Shown here: one piece after another, positions 35,859-45,114 of the stretch
How positions within the stretch are numbered: the stretch's first letter is position 1
How the letters are laid out: the number at the start of each line of letters is the position of its first letter
NCBI GenBank assembly: GCA_021770615.1
Contig: JAETQR010000007.1
Coordinates: 62,001 to 126,000 of the forward strand
Length of the DNA stretch: 64,000 bases
Direction of reading: 5' to 3'
Origin: Lachnospiraceae bacterium
GTDB taxonomy: Bacteria; Bacillota_A; Clostridia; Lachnospirales; Lachnospiraceae
Made by a program: the position numbers and the translations under genes
Notes under the pieces: model-generated
Databases searched by the model: none
Told to the model about the DNA's origin: nothing
What the model saw: only the letters and a program-made list of their open reading frames with translations

Positions 35859-36933
35859 AAGAACATATCCTCCTCACAAACGGGACAAAAAAATTTCTGT
35901 AAATTGTATCCATTCTTATATAAGCACTTTTCAACAACTGATAATTACACTCCACAAGATCATCCAGATAATATTTTAATTCTTTCACCATATTATCGTT
36001 GGCAACAATTTTCCCCCCAGCCACAACAAAATCTCTGATATCACTTAACCCAACTGACGTATTTAATCCAATGCCCCTTGCATCCTCCGAAATCAGTACG
36101 CTGGGAATCCGCTTACTCATACAGTATATATGCGAATGCATACGAAAGCCAACATGAAGATCTGCCTGGTCATACAAAGAAAAACCTTCTTTGCCGCCTG
36201 ATATATCATAAAAACGAATATCATTTTCATTTAACAGATCACATATCCTTAAATTAAATGTTTCTGAATATTTTGTATGAATGCCTCCATTAAACGTAAA
36301 GACCAATTCCGCATCTGAAAACATCCCTTTTAATAATTTGATAACCTCAGCCATCTGGGTATATTTCCATTCCCATCTGTCGCTGCTTTTTGTTATCCCC
36401 TGATCTGATATGATAATCTTTTTTATCTTCCCATGGTATACTGGTTCCAGCATATCTAAGAAATCCTGATCATACCATGCTGTGCAGCCTGTCATGGCAA
36501 CATCATTGATCCCATTATTTCTAAGAATATATCCACTTATAAAGTCCCTGCTGGAAAATGTGCCTCCTCTCTCCTGGATCCGTTTAAGATCCGTCAGCAC
36601 CTTGTTCTCAAATCTATAATCATTCAACGAACTTGTCTCCGCATCCGAACCATACCATCCGTTAGACATAAAATGCAACTTAGGAATCATACTTCCTGCA
36701 TACCGCATCAATGGAAAAGCCTCCTGCCTAAGAAAACGGTTATCATAAAGCGGGCCGCCCGCTGCAACTACCGCATCAAACTGATTCAGATAACTGAGTT
36801 CAAATTCATCGGAAATATGTCCTGTCTCTACTACAGTCCGGGGACTTAACCGTTCAAATGCCTCAAGGGATTTCGCTGTAAACAGATAATCCCCTGCATT
36901 TATTACAGGTCTTGAAAGCAAAAGAATATGCAT
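35851..36933 (-). CDS. Polysaccharide pyruvyltransferase family protein
   Basis: 360 residues, soluble. MHILLLSRPVINAGDYLF, the AAGGPLYDN glycine block, and near the end ADLHVGFRMHSHIYCMSKRIP are the landmarks of the pyruvyltransferase (CsaB/WcaK-like) GT-B-type fold. The enzyme would add a pyruvyl ketal to, or otherwise modify, a surface sugar. GGAGG lies 7 bases before the ATG. Its neighbours on both sides are glycan genes. Confidence 0.8.
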   Translation of the reverse strand: MHILLLSRPVINAGDYLFTAKSLEAFERLSPRTVVETGHISDEFELSYLNQFDAVVAAGGPLYDNRFLRQEAFPLMRYAGSMIPKLHFMSNGWYGSDAETSSLNDYRFENKVLTDLKRIQERGGTFSSRDFISGYILRNNGINDVAMTGCTAWYDQDFLDMLEPVYHGKIKKIIISDQGITKSSDRWEWKYTQMAEVIKLLKGMFSDAELVFTFNGGIHTKYSETFNLRICDLLNENDIRFYDISGGKEGFSLYDQADLHVGFRMHSHIYCMSKRIPSVLISEDARGIGLNTSVGLSDIRDFVVAGGKIVANDNMVKELKYYLDDLVECNYQLLKSAYIRMDTIYRNFFVPFVRRICSYD

Positions 36934-36957
36934 GCCTGTACCTCCAACTATTTTATA

Positions 36958-38943
36958 TCATGCGTCATATATTTTCCTATGCTGCTTCTCAACCAGATAA
37001 ACACTTGGAATATCCTCCGCCACAATCTGGATAATTTCGTCTACGCCTTGTTCTTCCAGAAGACTTTTAAAACATTCAAACTTCCATGGATATTGATCTG
37101 TATTAAAAATATTAAATTTTGTTACCAATAATCTGTGCATCGTATAATAAAAATACTTTAATGCCTTAGAATATGCCAACTGTTCATCTGTAACCAACCA
37201 TTTATCCTGGGATAAACATTTTTCCAACATCTCAAAGTACTCCTCACAGGAGTGAGGTGATAGTACAAAATCAGTGTTTCTATAATAAACATCTGTGTGT
37301 ACCAGAACATTTTTCTTCATTATTGCCGCTTCAAGACCGACGGTTGACGTCCATGGCAGAACAACCTTACACGTTTCCATATACTGATATAAATTTATTT
37401 CTTCATACGATCTTACATAATGGAACAATTTATTACCTTTGAAACGTTCCAATATCTCAGGATTGGTCGCATATAATTCCGTACAACTATGTGTCGACGC
37501 CTCAACCCGTCCTGATGGATGCTCACGGACTAAAACAGACTTCCCTAATTTATTGATAACAAAATCAAGAGTTTTCTCTATCCACTGCTCAACACTTCCA
37601 AAAAGTGAAACAGCAACTAAAGCCCCGCCATCACATTTACAATTTAAAGGAATAACAACATCATATATCTGCTCCGCTTCTTTTCTCGGTGATTGGAAAC
37701 TGGTATATGCATATCCTTTCTTCTCCATTACTTTTCGATATTGGGCTACATCTGCTTCAGCACTCACCGTAGCTGTCATATCCTTTCTTTTTTTCCACAT
37801 CAATGCTGCTCTTTCCATAACATCTTTGTCTTCTTTCCCCTCATCCAACCATTCTTCTATAAGACGCGGGGTATCCATATTACAGCCGGCAGCTCCATTT
37901 GCTGATATCGTTACTGTCCCCTCTGCCAGGCCATCCTCAGAAGTTATACGGATATTCCTTTTTCGGCAGATATAATGATAAACTCCTCCTCTTTTGTGAA
38001 GTGCCGTAGGAACATTGATGACATCAAAGTGATTCCTTTCAAAAAACAAATCAATATATAAGAAATTTTTTTTATATATCTGGGCATAACTGTTGTTCAG
38101 CAATTCCTCACTCAAAAATGCTGCATAATAATGATTTATCCATTTATCCCAATTGGTACTATACTTAGCTATCCTTTCACATTCTTTTTCGTCTTTTCCA
38201 GATAACACATTATCTACTGTATCAGCATCATCAATGTACACAATATCTTCATGGGAAACGATTTCCTTTAATCTACCAATCACCGTATCCATAATCTGAT
38301 TACACAGATCACAATGCCCCTCATATAATAACAGATCGCCACCCCAATGAAGCCGGTCTATAATTAATTTAACATGATACCCTCTCCATTTTAGTATTAA
38401 AAACATGGCGATCGACGCAGGAAGATCTGTTACACCTGAATCCAGTGTTTCCATGCTTACTACTACCCCCACTTCTTCGTCCCCTTTATTCGGAATAATA
38501 TTACATATCTCAGCCGGAACAGTATCCAGAAATCTCATAAATGTATTAATAGACCCGATTGGGCACCAATACATAAGATGCACATATTGAAAATAATTAA
38601 AATAGTCCACATCACGTTTTAACCCATATCGGTCAAGGACTTTACTAACCTGCTCAAAATAAGCCGTAGATACAACAACCGCATATTTTGTTGTATCCAG
38701 CTTCCTCAATTCAGCCACCGTTTTTATCTCTTTACCGCAATAAATCTCTCCCCACCGATCGGGATTCCCATCCACAAAAAATTCAACCAGATCATGTATA
38801 TAAATGACACTATTAATCTCCCACCAGCGACCAGTGGCACCATAAGCAATTATTTTTCTATTGCCAATTTTTTTTAAAAACTCTAATTCAAACTGATTTT
38901 TAAAATCATTTAAACGAAATCTATGATTCTTATTTTTACTCAT
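36958..38943 (-). CDS. Large capsule-type glycosyltransferase with N-terminal Rossmann-like domain
   Basis: 661 residues, no membrane segments. Residues ~25-115 (KIIAYGATGRWWEI, EFFVDGNPDRWGE, AVVVSTAYFEQV) resemble the small nucleotide-sugar-binding domain often fused to surface-polysaccharide enzymes. A central region (about 135-420) is unassigned. Residues ~430-640 (SVLVREHPSGR, HYVRSYEEINLYQYMETC, PWTSTVGLEAAIM, VLVHTDVYY) look like the C-terminal half of capsule polysaccharide (KpsC/KpsS-like) transferases. It shares one base with the SDR gene upstream. Acceptor unknown. Confidence 0.65.
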   Translation of the reverse strand: MSKNKNHRFRLNDFKNQFELEFLKKIGNRKIIAYGATGRWWEINSVIYIHDLVEFFVDGNPDRWGEIYCGKEIKTVAELRKLDTTKYAVVVSTAYFEQVSKVLDRYGLKRDVDYFNYFQYVHLMYWCPIGSINTFMRFLDTVPAEICNIIPNKGDEEVGVVVSMETLDSGVTDLPASIAMFLILKWRGYHVKLIIDRLHWGGDLLLYEGHCDLCNQIMDTVIGRLKEIVSHEDIVYIDDADTVDNVLSGKDEKECERIAKYSTNWDKWINHYYAAFLSEELLNNSYAQIYKKNFLYIDLFFERNHFDVINVPTALHKRGGVYHYICRKRNIRITSEDGLAEGTVTISANGAAGCNMDTPRLIEEWLDEGKEDKDVMERAALMWKKRKDMTATVSAEADVAQYRKVMEKKGYAYTSFQSPRKEAEQIYDVVIPLNCKCDGGALVAVSLFGSVEQWIEKTLDFVINKLGKSVLVREHPSGRVEASTHSCTELYATNPEILERFKGNKLFHYVRSYEEINLYQYMETCKVVLPWTSTVGLEAAIMKKNVLVHTDVYYRNTDFVLSPHSCEEYFEMLEKCLSQDKWLVTDEQLAYSKALKYFYYTMHRLLVTKFNIFNTDQYPWKFECFKSLLEEQGVDEIIQIVAEDIPSVYLVEKQHRKIYDA

Positions 38944-39659
38944 TATACTTGTCCTCCTCCTATCGGTATTAAAGCACCTGTCACAAAATAGGCATCCTCT
39001 GAAATAAGAAAAGTAATCAGTTTTGCAACATACAAATATTTTATCAGGCCTAATGGCTGAATCTCTCTCATAGCATCATCCGTCATAAAGCGCTTCTCAC
39101 CATTCATCATCTCTTCTAAATATCCCGGCATAACAGCATTTACCCGGGTTTTACGAACCATCAGTTCCCTTGCCATTGTCTGAACAGCTGAATTCAGTGC
39201 TGCCTTGGATGCCGAATACATACACATACCCTTTGCATTTTCCATGGCTGCCATAGAAGAAACAGCAATAAGTGAACTATTTTCCACTGCATACTTCTTT
39301 TTACAAAAATACTTTCCCAGTTCAACAAAAGAATATAAATTGATCCGCATCATCCTATCCATAGCATGCACATCATTTATTTTTATTGGCATCCCCCGGT
39401 TTAGCCCTGCACAATGTATCAACCCTTTAAACACGATTCCCTGGGAAACACACTCCTGAAATATCGTTTCAATGTTGTCGATATTCTCCAGATCATATGT
39501 GACACATAAAATCACATTTTCTGTCTCTTCCTCCAATTGCTTTAATTTTTCTTCATTTCGCCCAAGCAAAACTAACTTTTTCCCTTTTCCGGAAAGTTCT
39601 TTTACAACCGACCGGCCAAGTCCGCCAGTTGCGCCAGTGACCAAATATGCCTTATCCAT
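38943..39659 (-). CDS. SDR-family oxidoreductase
   Basis: 238 residues. Cofactor motif TGATGGLG (8-15), ICHCAG-equivalent LIHCAGLN, and catalytic YSASK (YSASKAALNSAV, near 153). C-terminal VTGALIPIGGG is typical of FabG-like ketoreductases. In this cluster it is one of four intact SDRs and probably reduces a beta-keto acyl group on an ACP made by one of the KAS III enzymes; a sugar substrate is the alternative. Confidence 0.88.
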   Translation of the reverse strand: MDKAYLVTGATGGLGRSVVKELSGKGKKLVLLGRNEEKLKQLEEETENVILCVTYDLENIDNIETIFQECVSQGIVFKGLIHCAGLNRGMPIKINDVHAMDRMMRINLYSFVELGKYFCKKKYAVENSSLIAVSSMAAMENAKGMCMYSASKAALNSAVQTMARELMVRKTRVNAVMPGYLEEMMNGEKRFMTDDAMREIQPLGLIKYLYVAKLITFLISEDAYFVTGALIPIGGGQV

Positions 39660-39671
39660 AAACCTGTCCTC

Positions 39672-41147
39672 TCATTTTTTATGATTTCCTGACTCCCATG
39701 AATTTTTCAAACTTTCCCGATCCAACTTCCCGATGTGATTTCTCGGCAGCTCATTTATGACGATAATCTCATTTGGGATCTTATAGTGTTCCAAATGGTT
39801 TCCCAGATACTTTTGAAGACCACCAGTGTCCACATGCTGTCCAATCTCTTCTGTGATATATAAAACTGGTATGTACCCAAGGACTCCCTTCACATCCTTT
39901 ACACCAATACAGGCACATTCCCTGACTCCCTCAAATTCCAGAGCTGTATTTTCAATCTCAAAAGGTGATACCTTCTCTCCTCCTGTATTGATCACATCAT
40001 TATTTCTTCCTGCCAGATAAATATATCCTTCCTCGTCCATATATCCCATATCCTCTGAGTAAAAGATCCCATTCTCCAAAATACTCTCTGTTAATTCCGG
40101 GGCGTTATAATAACCCATCATATTCATCTTTCCATATATCGCAAGATGGCCAATATTTTGTCTTGAAGACTTTATTTCCTTATGGTCATTATCTACGATC
40201 TTTATGGAAACACCCTCTGCAGCCTGACCGATAGCATCTGGCTTGTCCTCATTTTTATCCAAACGCATATACACAGAGCGGGCAGATTCCGTTGCACCAT
40301 ATGAGTTATACAAACGCACATCCCTCAACTGCTCTGACAATATCCGGCGCATCTTTTTGTCCAACGGAGCAGTACAAAATTCTATCTTTTCTACATCTCC
40401 CAGTAGCAGCTCCAGCCTCTGTCTTGTCTGAAAATAAAGTACCTGTAAAGCAGCAGGTACCATATAAATAGCATTGCAATGATTCATTCTGATATTTTCA
40501 CTCATTTTCTTCAAGGAAGCTACTCCATCCTGTAACACAGCGGTACCGCCTTTGTATAAGACAGCCCGAAGTGTTGTGAGCCCAAATGCATGATGCAGCG
40601 GCATAGTCAGCAGATTAATGTCATCTTGTTCCATTTCTCCGCCGTTGATCACATTAAGCGCCCCGGCGGTCTCATTCCTGTGACTGAGCATGACACCTTT
40701 GGGAATCCCTGTAGTTCCTGTCGTATATAAAATATCTGCTAAACTATCTGGCGCACAGCTGCTTTCCTGAATCGCATCCTCTGATACTATAAAATCCCGG
40801 TAAGATCTGATACCGGTTTCTGGCTGATTTAATATGATAAGCTTTGGAGAAAGGGATTGGATCAACTGTGACAATACATTTACTGATGCCTTTTTTTCAA
40901 CCGGCACACTGACAGCCCCAAGCCAATGTATGGCAAAATACAATTCAATAAACTGTTCTGTATGATCTGCCGCCAAAATGACCTTATCGCCACTTTTTAT
41001 CCCATACTTTGATAAGCATGCCGCATACATCCGTATCTTCTGCCCCAGCTCACCATATGTTATCCGTGAACGATCCGTAATAAGAACAGTTTTACTATTG
41101 ATCTGTTTTCCGTAATGCATAACCGCCTCAACAACTGAACCAAACAT
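39672..41147 (-). CDS. Acyl-CoA/acyl-ACP synthetase-type adenylating enzyme
   Basis: 491 residues. The ANL-superfamily motifs are ILYTTGTTGIPKGVMLSH (near 138-155), YNSYGATES (near 285), YSEDMGY, and the C-terminal catalytic lysine in HIGKLDR. Layout and the LPLHHAFGL-like MPLHHAFGL block resemble fatty-acid ligases more than amino-acid A domains. It probably activates a carboxylic acid and loads it on the ACP whose gene lies 3 bases upstream. Confidence 0.85.
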   Translation of the reverse strand: MFGSVVEAVMHYGKQINSKTVLITDRSRITYGELGQKIRMYAACLSKYGIKSGDKVILAADHTEQFIELYFAIHWLGAVSVPVEKKASVNVLSQLIQSLSPKLIILNQPETGIRSYRDFIVSEDAIQESSCAPDSLADILYTTGTTGIPKGVMLSHRNETAGALNVINGGEMEQDDINLLTMPLHHAFGLTTLRAVLYKGGTAVLQDGVASLKKMSENIRMNHCNAIYMVPAALQVLYFQTRQRLELLLGDVEKIEFCTAPLDKKMRRILSEQLRDVRLYNSYGATESARSVYMRLDKNEDKPDAIGQAAEGVSIKIVDNDHKEIKSSRQNIGHLAIYGKMNMMGYYNAPELTESILENGIFYSEDMGYMDEEGYIYLAGRNNDVINTGGEKVSPFEIENTALEFEGVRECACIGVKDVKGVLGYIPVLYITEEIGQHVDTGGLQKYLGNHLEHYKIPNEIIVINELPRNHIGKLDRESLKNSWESGNHKK

Positions 41148-41150
41148 AAT

Positions 41151-41381
41151 CTACTGTACCTTTCCTGCCGTCACCTTTTTAATTGCCTCCAGAGAATCCA
41201 TCTGCACAATATCATCAAATTCATACTTGATCCCAAATGCTTCCTCTAGTTTCATAACAAGCGACATACTAGCGATCGAATCCCATTCTTCCATATTATC
41301 ACTACTCATGTCACCACTCAGTTGCTGATCATCATCCATTTCCATAACTTCCCGAAAAATTTCCTCTACTTTTTTTTCCAT
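41151..41381 (-). CDS. Acyl carrier protein (1 of 6)
   Basis: 76 residues, acidic. The phosphopantetheine serine is S35 in EEWDSIASMSLV. Its neighbour is the acyl-ligase gene, suggesting a dedicated pair. It differs from the usual housekeeping ACP motif DSLD. Confidence 0.85.
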   Translation of the reverse strand: MEKKVEEIFREVMEMDDDQQLSGDMSSDNMEEWDSIASMSLVMKLEEAFGIKYEFDDIVQMDSLEAIKKVTAGKVQ

Positions 41382-41387
41382 AACAAC

Positions 41388-42206
41388 TCACACTTTCTTA
41401 TAAATATATGTATATATATCATCAAAATTCAATATATTTCTTTTCAAAGATTTTGCATTGCTTGCGCTGATCCATGAATACTTTAAAATTACATCATATT
41501 TTCTTATCACATCCATGTGGGCACGCTTTTCCAGACAATACAACACAACAGCAGGCATTGAATTATATGAGAAATTAGAGTAAAATCTTTTACCCTGGAT
41601 CTGAAAAATATACAGACACCGTATCTTATCAAGATGACGATAGATCAAAACCCAGTTGTTTCTGATATACTCCCTGATTTCATTAACAGAAGGAATGTGG
41701 TCTGTGTCTTTATCAAAAACTTCGTCTAAGATCCCCACAATTTCCTCTGCATCTTCCTCCATTGCATATTCACCCACGGTTTCATCATAATATGGATCCA
41801 GGATTTCCGAATGGGAGCGTTTAAATTCCTTACCCTCTGTCAGTAAATTTATACTTTTTCTTATATAGATTGCAATTTCTTCAAATCCTCCTCCACAAAT
41901 ATATTGTTTTAACACATTTTCGCCTTTGCAGACATAATCAAGAACAGACCCTTTCGGAAAATGTGCAAGTTCTTCCGACAATTCACATAAATCATATGAT
42001 GCAAAATAAATACGGTGGACACCCTTTTCATCATAATAGGAAAAAACAAGAGAAGCATATGCAATCCGGTAGTCACACGGAATCCCTTCTGCCTTCTGGT
42101 TATAAAACTGATATATATTAGAATATAATTTGTGTGATTCTTTCTGTGCCTTCTGCTTTATTTCCTTGTATAAAGGGTAAATATCCTGCAATTTCAGTTG
42201 GTTCAT
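41388..42206 (-). CDS. Uncharacterised GNAT-like two-part protein, paralogue A
   Basis: 272 residues from the ATG at 42206 (GGAGG site; frame starts at a TTG). It is homologous over its length to the proteins at 42974-43795 and 55770-56600, and its N-terminal part to the partial gene at 63587. Shared blocks: a first half with YFASYDLCELSEEL, VLDYVCK and GFEEIAIYIRK, then a second half with EEDAEEIVGILDEVFD, NNWVLIYRH, QGKRFYSN and VLYCLEK. The second half has the look of a GNAT acyltransferase. Each copy lies beside ACP, SDR or KAS III genes, so transfer of an acyl group from ACP to an amine is my inference. Confidence 0.6.
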   Translation of the reverse strand: MNQLKLQDIYPLYKEIKQKAQKESHKLYSNIYQFYNQKAEGIPCDYRIAYASLVFSYYDEKGVHRIYFASYDLCELSEELAHFPKGSVLDYVCKGENVLKQYICGGGFEEIAIYIRKSINLLTEGKEFKRSHSEILDPYYDETVGEYAMEEDAEEIVGILDEVFDKDTDHIPSVNEIREYIRNNWVLIYRHLDKIRCLYIFQIQGKRFYSNFSYNSMPAVVLYCLEKRAHMDVIRKYDVILKYSWISASNAKSLKRNILNFDDIYTYIYKKV

Positions 42207-42250
42207 CAAGTATCCTCCCCTGTCTGGAAATCCTTTTGTTTTAAACCGTA

Positions 42251-42958
42251 TTATGCACCTGATGTGACCGGAATCAGGCTTCCTGTAATATATTTTGCTT
42301 TATCAGATAAAAGAAAATCTACAAGATATCCTATATACTCAGGTTCGATGATACCTAAAGGCATTATCTCATCTATCTGTCCAAGACGATCCAGACCTCT
42401 CTGAGTCATTTCCGTATTTACTATATGCGGCAAAATGGCATTTACGCGTATTTTTCTTCTAATAAATTCTTTTGATGTCGTTTCTATGGCAGAATTTAAC
42501 GCCGCCTTTGATGCAGAATAAGCACACTGCCCAGATACATTTACTTTTGCCGCCATGGAAGAGATAGCAACAATAGATGCCCCATCATGTGAATACTTTC
42601 TCTTATAAAAAAATTTTGTCAATTCAACAAAGGCCATACAATTTAATTTAAAAAGATATTCCATCTTCTTCATATTGCAGGTTTTTACAGGAGAATTAAA
42701 TATTGCTCCTGCACAATGTACTAACCCATCCAATTTTATACCCTTACTGATACAAAACTGGTAGATTGATTCTACATTATCCAGAATGCTCAAATCAAAG
42801 ACAATATAAGCAGTATTTTCTTTATATATAGCATGGAGTTGTTCCAGTTTTTCTTTATTTCTTGCCACCATAACTACATAATAATTATTTTGAAGCAAAA
42901 TCTTTGTAGTAGCATAACCGATACCCGATGTTGCACCTGTAACTAGAATATTTTTCAT
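42251..42958 (-). CDS. SDR-family oxidoreductase
   Basis: 235 residues from the ATG at 42958 (GGGGG site; the frame extends to 42970). TGATSGIG (7-14) and YSASK (AYSASKAALNSAIE) are intact. Closely related to the other SDRs of the cluster. It is placed between two GNAT-like paralogues, and is probably a beta-ketoacyl-ACP reductase. Confidence 0.87.
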   Translation of the reverse strand: MKNILVTGATSGIGYATTKILLQNNYYVVMVARNKEKLEQLHAIYKENTAYIVFDLSILDNVESIYQFCISKGIKLDGLVHCAGAIFNSPVKTCNMKKMEYLFKLNCMAFVELTKFFYKRKYSHDGASIVAISSMAAKVNVSGQCAYSASKAALNSAIETTSKEFIRRKIRVNAILPHIVNTEMTQRGLDRLGQIDEIMPLGIIEPEYIGYLVDFLLSDKAKYITGSLIPVTSGA

Positions 42959-42973
42959 GTTTACCCCCATATA

Positions 42974-43795
42974 CTAATTTCTATAAACAATGTCATACAA
43001 CCCGTCAGGTTCAATAGAATAAAATGAATTTACAATCTTCGCTTTTTTATTGGTCTTATCCATCCAACCATAAAAATATGTAATACCATTTTCTTTGTCT
43101 AACATTGAAACCTTTTTCTGCAAACTATAAAGAACATCAATAGAAGCATCATTATACATATAGTATCCGTATCTCTTTACTCCTTCTAGCTTAAACATTA
43201 CAATAGAAACAATCTTTCCTTGTTCTTTATGGATCAAACACCACTTTTTTTCTATAAAATCTTCCAACTGTTCTCTGGTGCACAGATGATAAGTATATGG
43301 ATCAAAGACCTCCTGCATTTTTTTCAAAATATCATCAATATCTTCCTTTTGTGCCCAATACCCATATTTCTCATCGTAAATGCTATCCATGGATTCTCTC
43401 CTCTTTTTATCCTTCTCTTTATCCGCAAGCTTATAATTTTTAGAGATTCTCACAAAGACTGCATACTCCTGAAAACCAGCCTCCTGCATAATACCATATA
43501 ACTCTTTCTCCTCTCTGGTAATATAATCGATCACAATAGAATCTGGTATTGTTTTTAGTAACTTCGATAACTCTTGGAGATCATTCGAAATAAAATATCC
43601 TCGTTTAATGATCTGAGCTGTTGCTTCTGTTAAATCATCATATACAAACACAATCGTGTTATCCGCTTGATATGTTTCAAACACAGTAGGATCATCCGGT
43701 TTAAAACTATTATAATAATTAGTTATTGATTTTCTTCCCTTTTTTTTTATCTCATTTGCAAACTGAAGAATTTCTTCTATTTTTAGCTTTCCCAC
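42974..43795 (-). CDS. Uncharacterised GNAT-like two-part protein, paralogue B
   Basis: 273 residues; GTG start at 43795 with AAAGGTGG ahead. Same family as 41388-42206: ISNDLQELSKLLK, VIDYITREEKEL, GFQEYAVFVRISK, EDIDDILKKMQEVFDPYTYH, KKWCLIHKEQGKI, EGVKRYGYYMYN, then FYGWMDKTNKKAKI near the end. It directly follows the KAS III gene at 43811-44878, as its paralogue C directly precedes a KAS III gene in the right arm. Confidence 0.6.
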   Translation of the reverse strand: MGKLKIEEILQFANEIKKKGRKSITNYYNSFKPDDPTVFETYQADNTIVFVYDDLTEATAQIIKRGYFISNDLQELSKLLKTIPDSIVIDYITREEKELYGIMQEAGFQEYAVFVRISKNYKLADKEKDKKRRESMDSIYDEKYGYWAQKEDIDDILKKMQEVFDPYTYHLCTREQLEDFIEKKWCLIHKEQGKIVSIVMFKLEGVKRYGYYMYNDASIDVLYSLQKKVSMLDKENGITYFYGWMDKTNKKAKIVNSFYSIEPDGLYDIVYRN

Positions 43796-43810
43796 GCAAA
43801 GACCACCTTT

Positions 43811-44878
43811 CTACAAGTTACTCTCTACCATTTCGCAGAAATCCATATTTCCTAGTTTTATGATCATAGCTCCCCATGACATCCCGCCTCCAAACGCTGA
43901 AAGACAGCAATCATATTGTTGTTTCTTTAGTTCTTCCCCAAGATTATAAACAATATTAACCCCAATTACGGAAGCACCGGAGTTGCCAAATTCCTCTACT
44001 ATGTTCATAAACATCTTTTCATGGGGAACCCCCATTTTGTCCGCAAGTTTTTGTAACATAAATTTATTAGGCTGATGAAAAAGATACCAATCAATATCTT
44101 CTTTCTTGTGCTCTGCAAAGTCCATCAGGTCATCGATCAAAGGTGGCACTTCCCTCTGTACAAAATTGAATACTGCAGAGCCATCCATATTTAAATGGTT
44201 CGCTTCTCTTAAAACACCATCACCGACATCAACTTTTGCACCTTCTTTCTGCCATGGGAATTTAAAAGCTCCTGCCGGCAGAATCAAAGCATTTCTCTCC
44301 CTTCCATCCATACGAAGATCAAAATAAATATCCTCTGCCTCCACATCATTTTCAACCACAGTGACAGTTGCAGCGTCCCCGCCAAATGGAGGTTCTTCAA
44401 ACACTTCCTGATCCACCATTTTCCGACACAACACATTGGAAGTAAAAACAAGCACCTTTTTCCCCTTCTTCATATGATCTAAAAGCATAAATGCCTCCAT
44501 CAAGCCAACCAATAGTCCTGTACAGGCCTGGGGTATATCAATGCAGATTACATCATCTGACAAACCACACTCTCCGTGGATAATATTGCTCACATTAGGG
44601 GTAAAATAATCAGGTGTCATCGTTATAACAATGATTGCACCAATATCTGCTTTCTGTATCAGATCCTGATCCAAAAGATAACGCATGCCAAACAGGCACA
44701 AATCTGAGGTAGTAGTTTCCTTTTTTACCCTGCGCCGTTGTTCATAGCCCATAATTTTTTTTAGCCTTGTCGCACGGGCCTTGGGAAAATTCTTTGTTTC
44801 ATCATCAAATTTATATGTTGTTTCAGGCAATATGCTTAACATTCCAGTAATCTTTTTACCTTTAAACACTGCTTGCAT
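43811..44878 (-). CDS. KAS III-type (FabH-like) ketoacyl synthase
   Basis: 355 residues. Catalytic triad intact: Cys119 (IPQACTGL), His268 (LFHQPNKF) and Asn299 (EFGNSGAS). KAS III enzymes condense an acyl-CoA or acyl-ACP with malonyl-ACP, or transfer acyl groups. It is the closest paralogue of the enzyme at 56597-57661 (both have YEQ/FNK-RRRVKKET and NMDG/NMEG-SAVFNF). The start overlaps the ACP stop by one base. It may make a short or odd beta-keto acyl chain for the sugar. Confidence 0.88.
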   Translation of the reverse strand: MQAVFKGKKITGMLSILPETTYKFDDETKNFPKARATRLKKIMGYEQRRRVKKETTTSDLCLFGMRYLLDQDLIQKADIGAIIVITMTPDYFTPNVSNIIHGECGLSDDVICIDIPQACTGLLVGLMEAFMLLDHMKKGKKVLVFTSNVLCRKMVDQEVFEEPPFGGDAATVTVVENDVEAEDIYFDLRMDGRERNALILPAGAFKFPWQKEGAKVDVGDGVLREANHLNMDGSAVFNFVQREVPPLIDDLMDFAEHKKEDIDWYLFHQPNKFMLQKLADKMGVPHEKMFMNIVEEFGNSGASVIGVNIVYNLGEELKKQQYDCCLSAFGGGMSWGAMIIKLGNMDFCEMVESNL

Positions 44879-45111
44879 TACTCCACTTTGCCTCCGTTTT
44901 TATTGATAACTGCTATGATACTCTCAACATTCTGAAAATTTTCCGGTAAAACATCAAGACCATCGATTACGATTCCAAATGTACTCTCGATCATCTCCAC
45001 TAAAGATACGACATCAAAAGAATCCAAATATCCATCTCCAATAAAATCCTCACTACTTTCAAAATCAAACTCCGGCCTGATTTCTTTTAACAATTCTAAT
45101 ATCTGCTGCAT
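44878..45111 (-). CDS. Acyl carrier protein (2 of 6)
   Basis: 77 residues. Phosphopantetheine serine S31 in DGYLDSFDVVSLVE. Nearly the same as the ACP at 58658-58888 (shared IRPEFDFE, EDFI-DGYLDSFD, VLPENF/ILPENF). Both lie beside paralogous adenylation genes, so ACP and loader were probably duplicated together. Confidence 0.9.
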   Translation of the reverse strand: MQQILELLKEIRPEFDFESSEDFIGDGYLDSFDVVSLVEMIESTFGIVIDGLDVLPENFQNVESIIAVINKNGGKVE

Positions 45112-45114
45112 TAC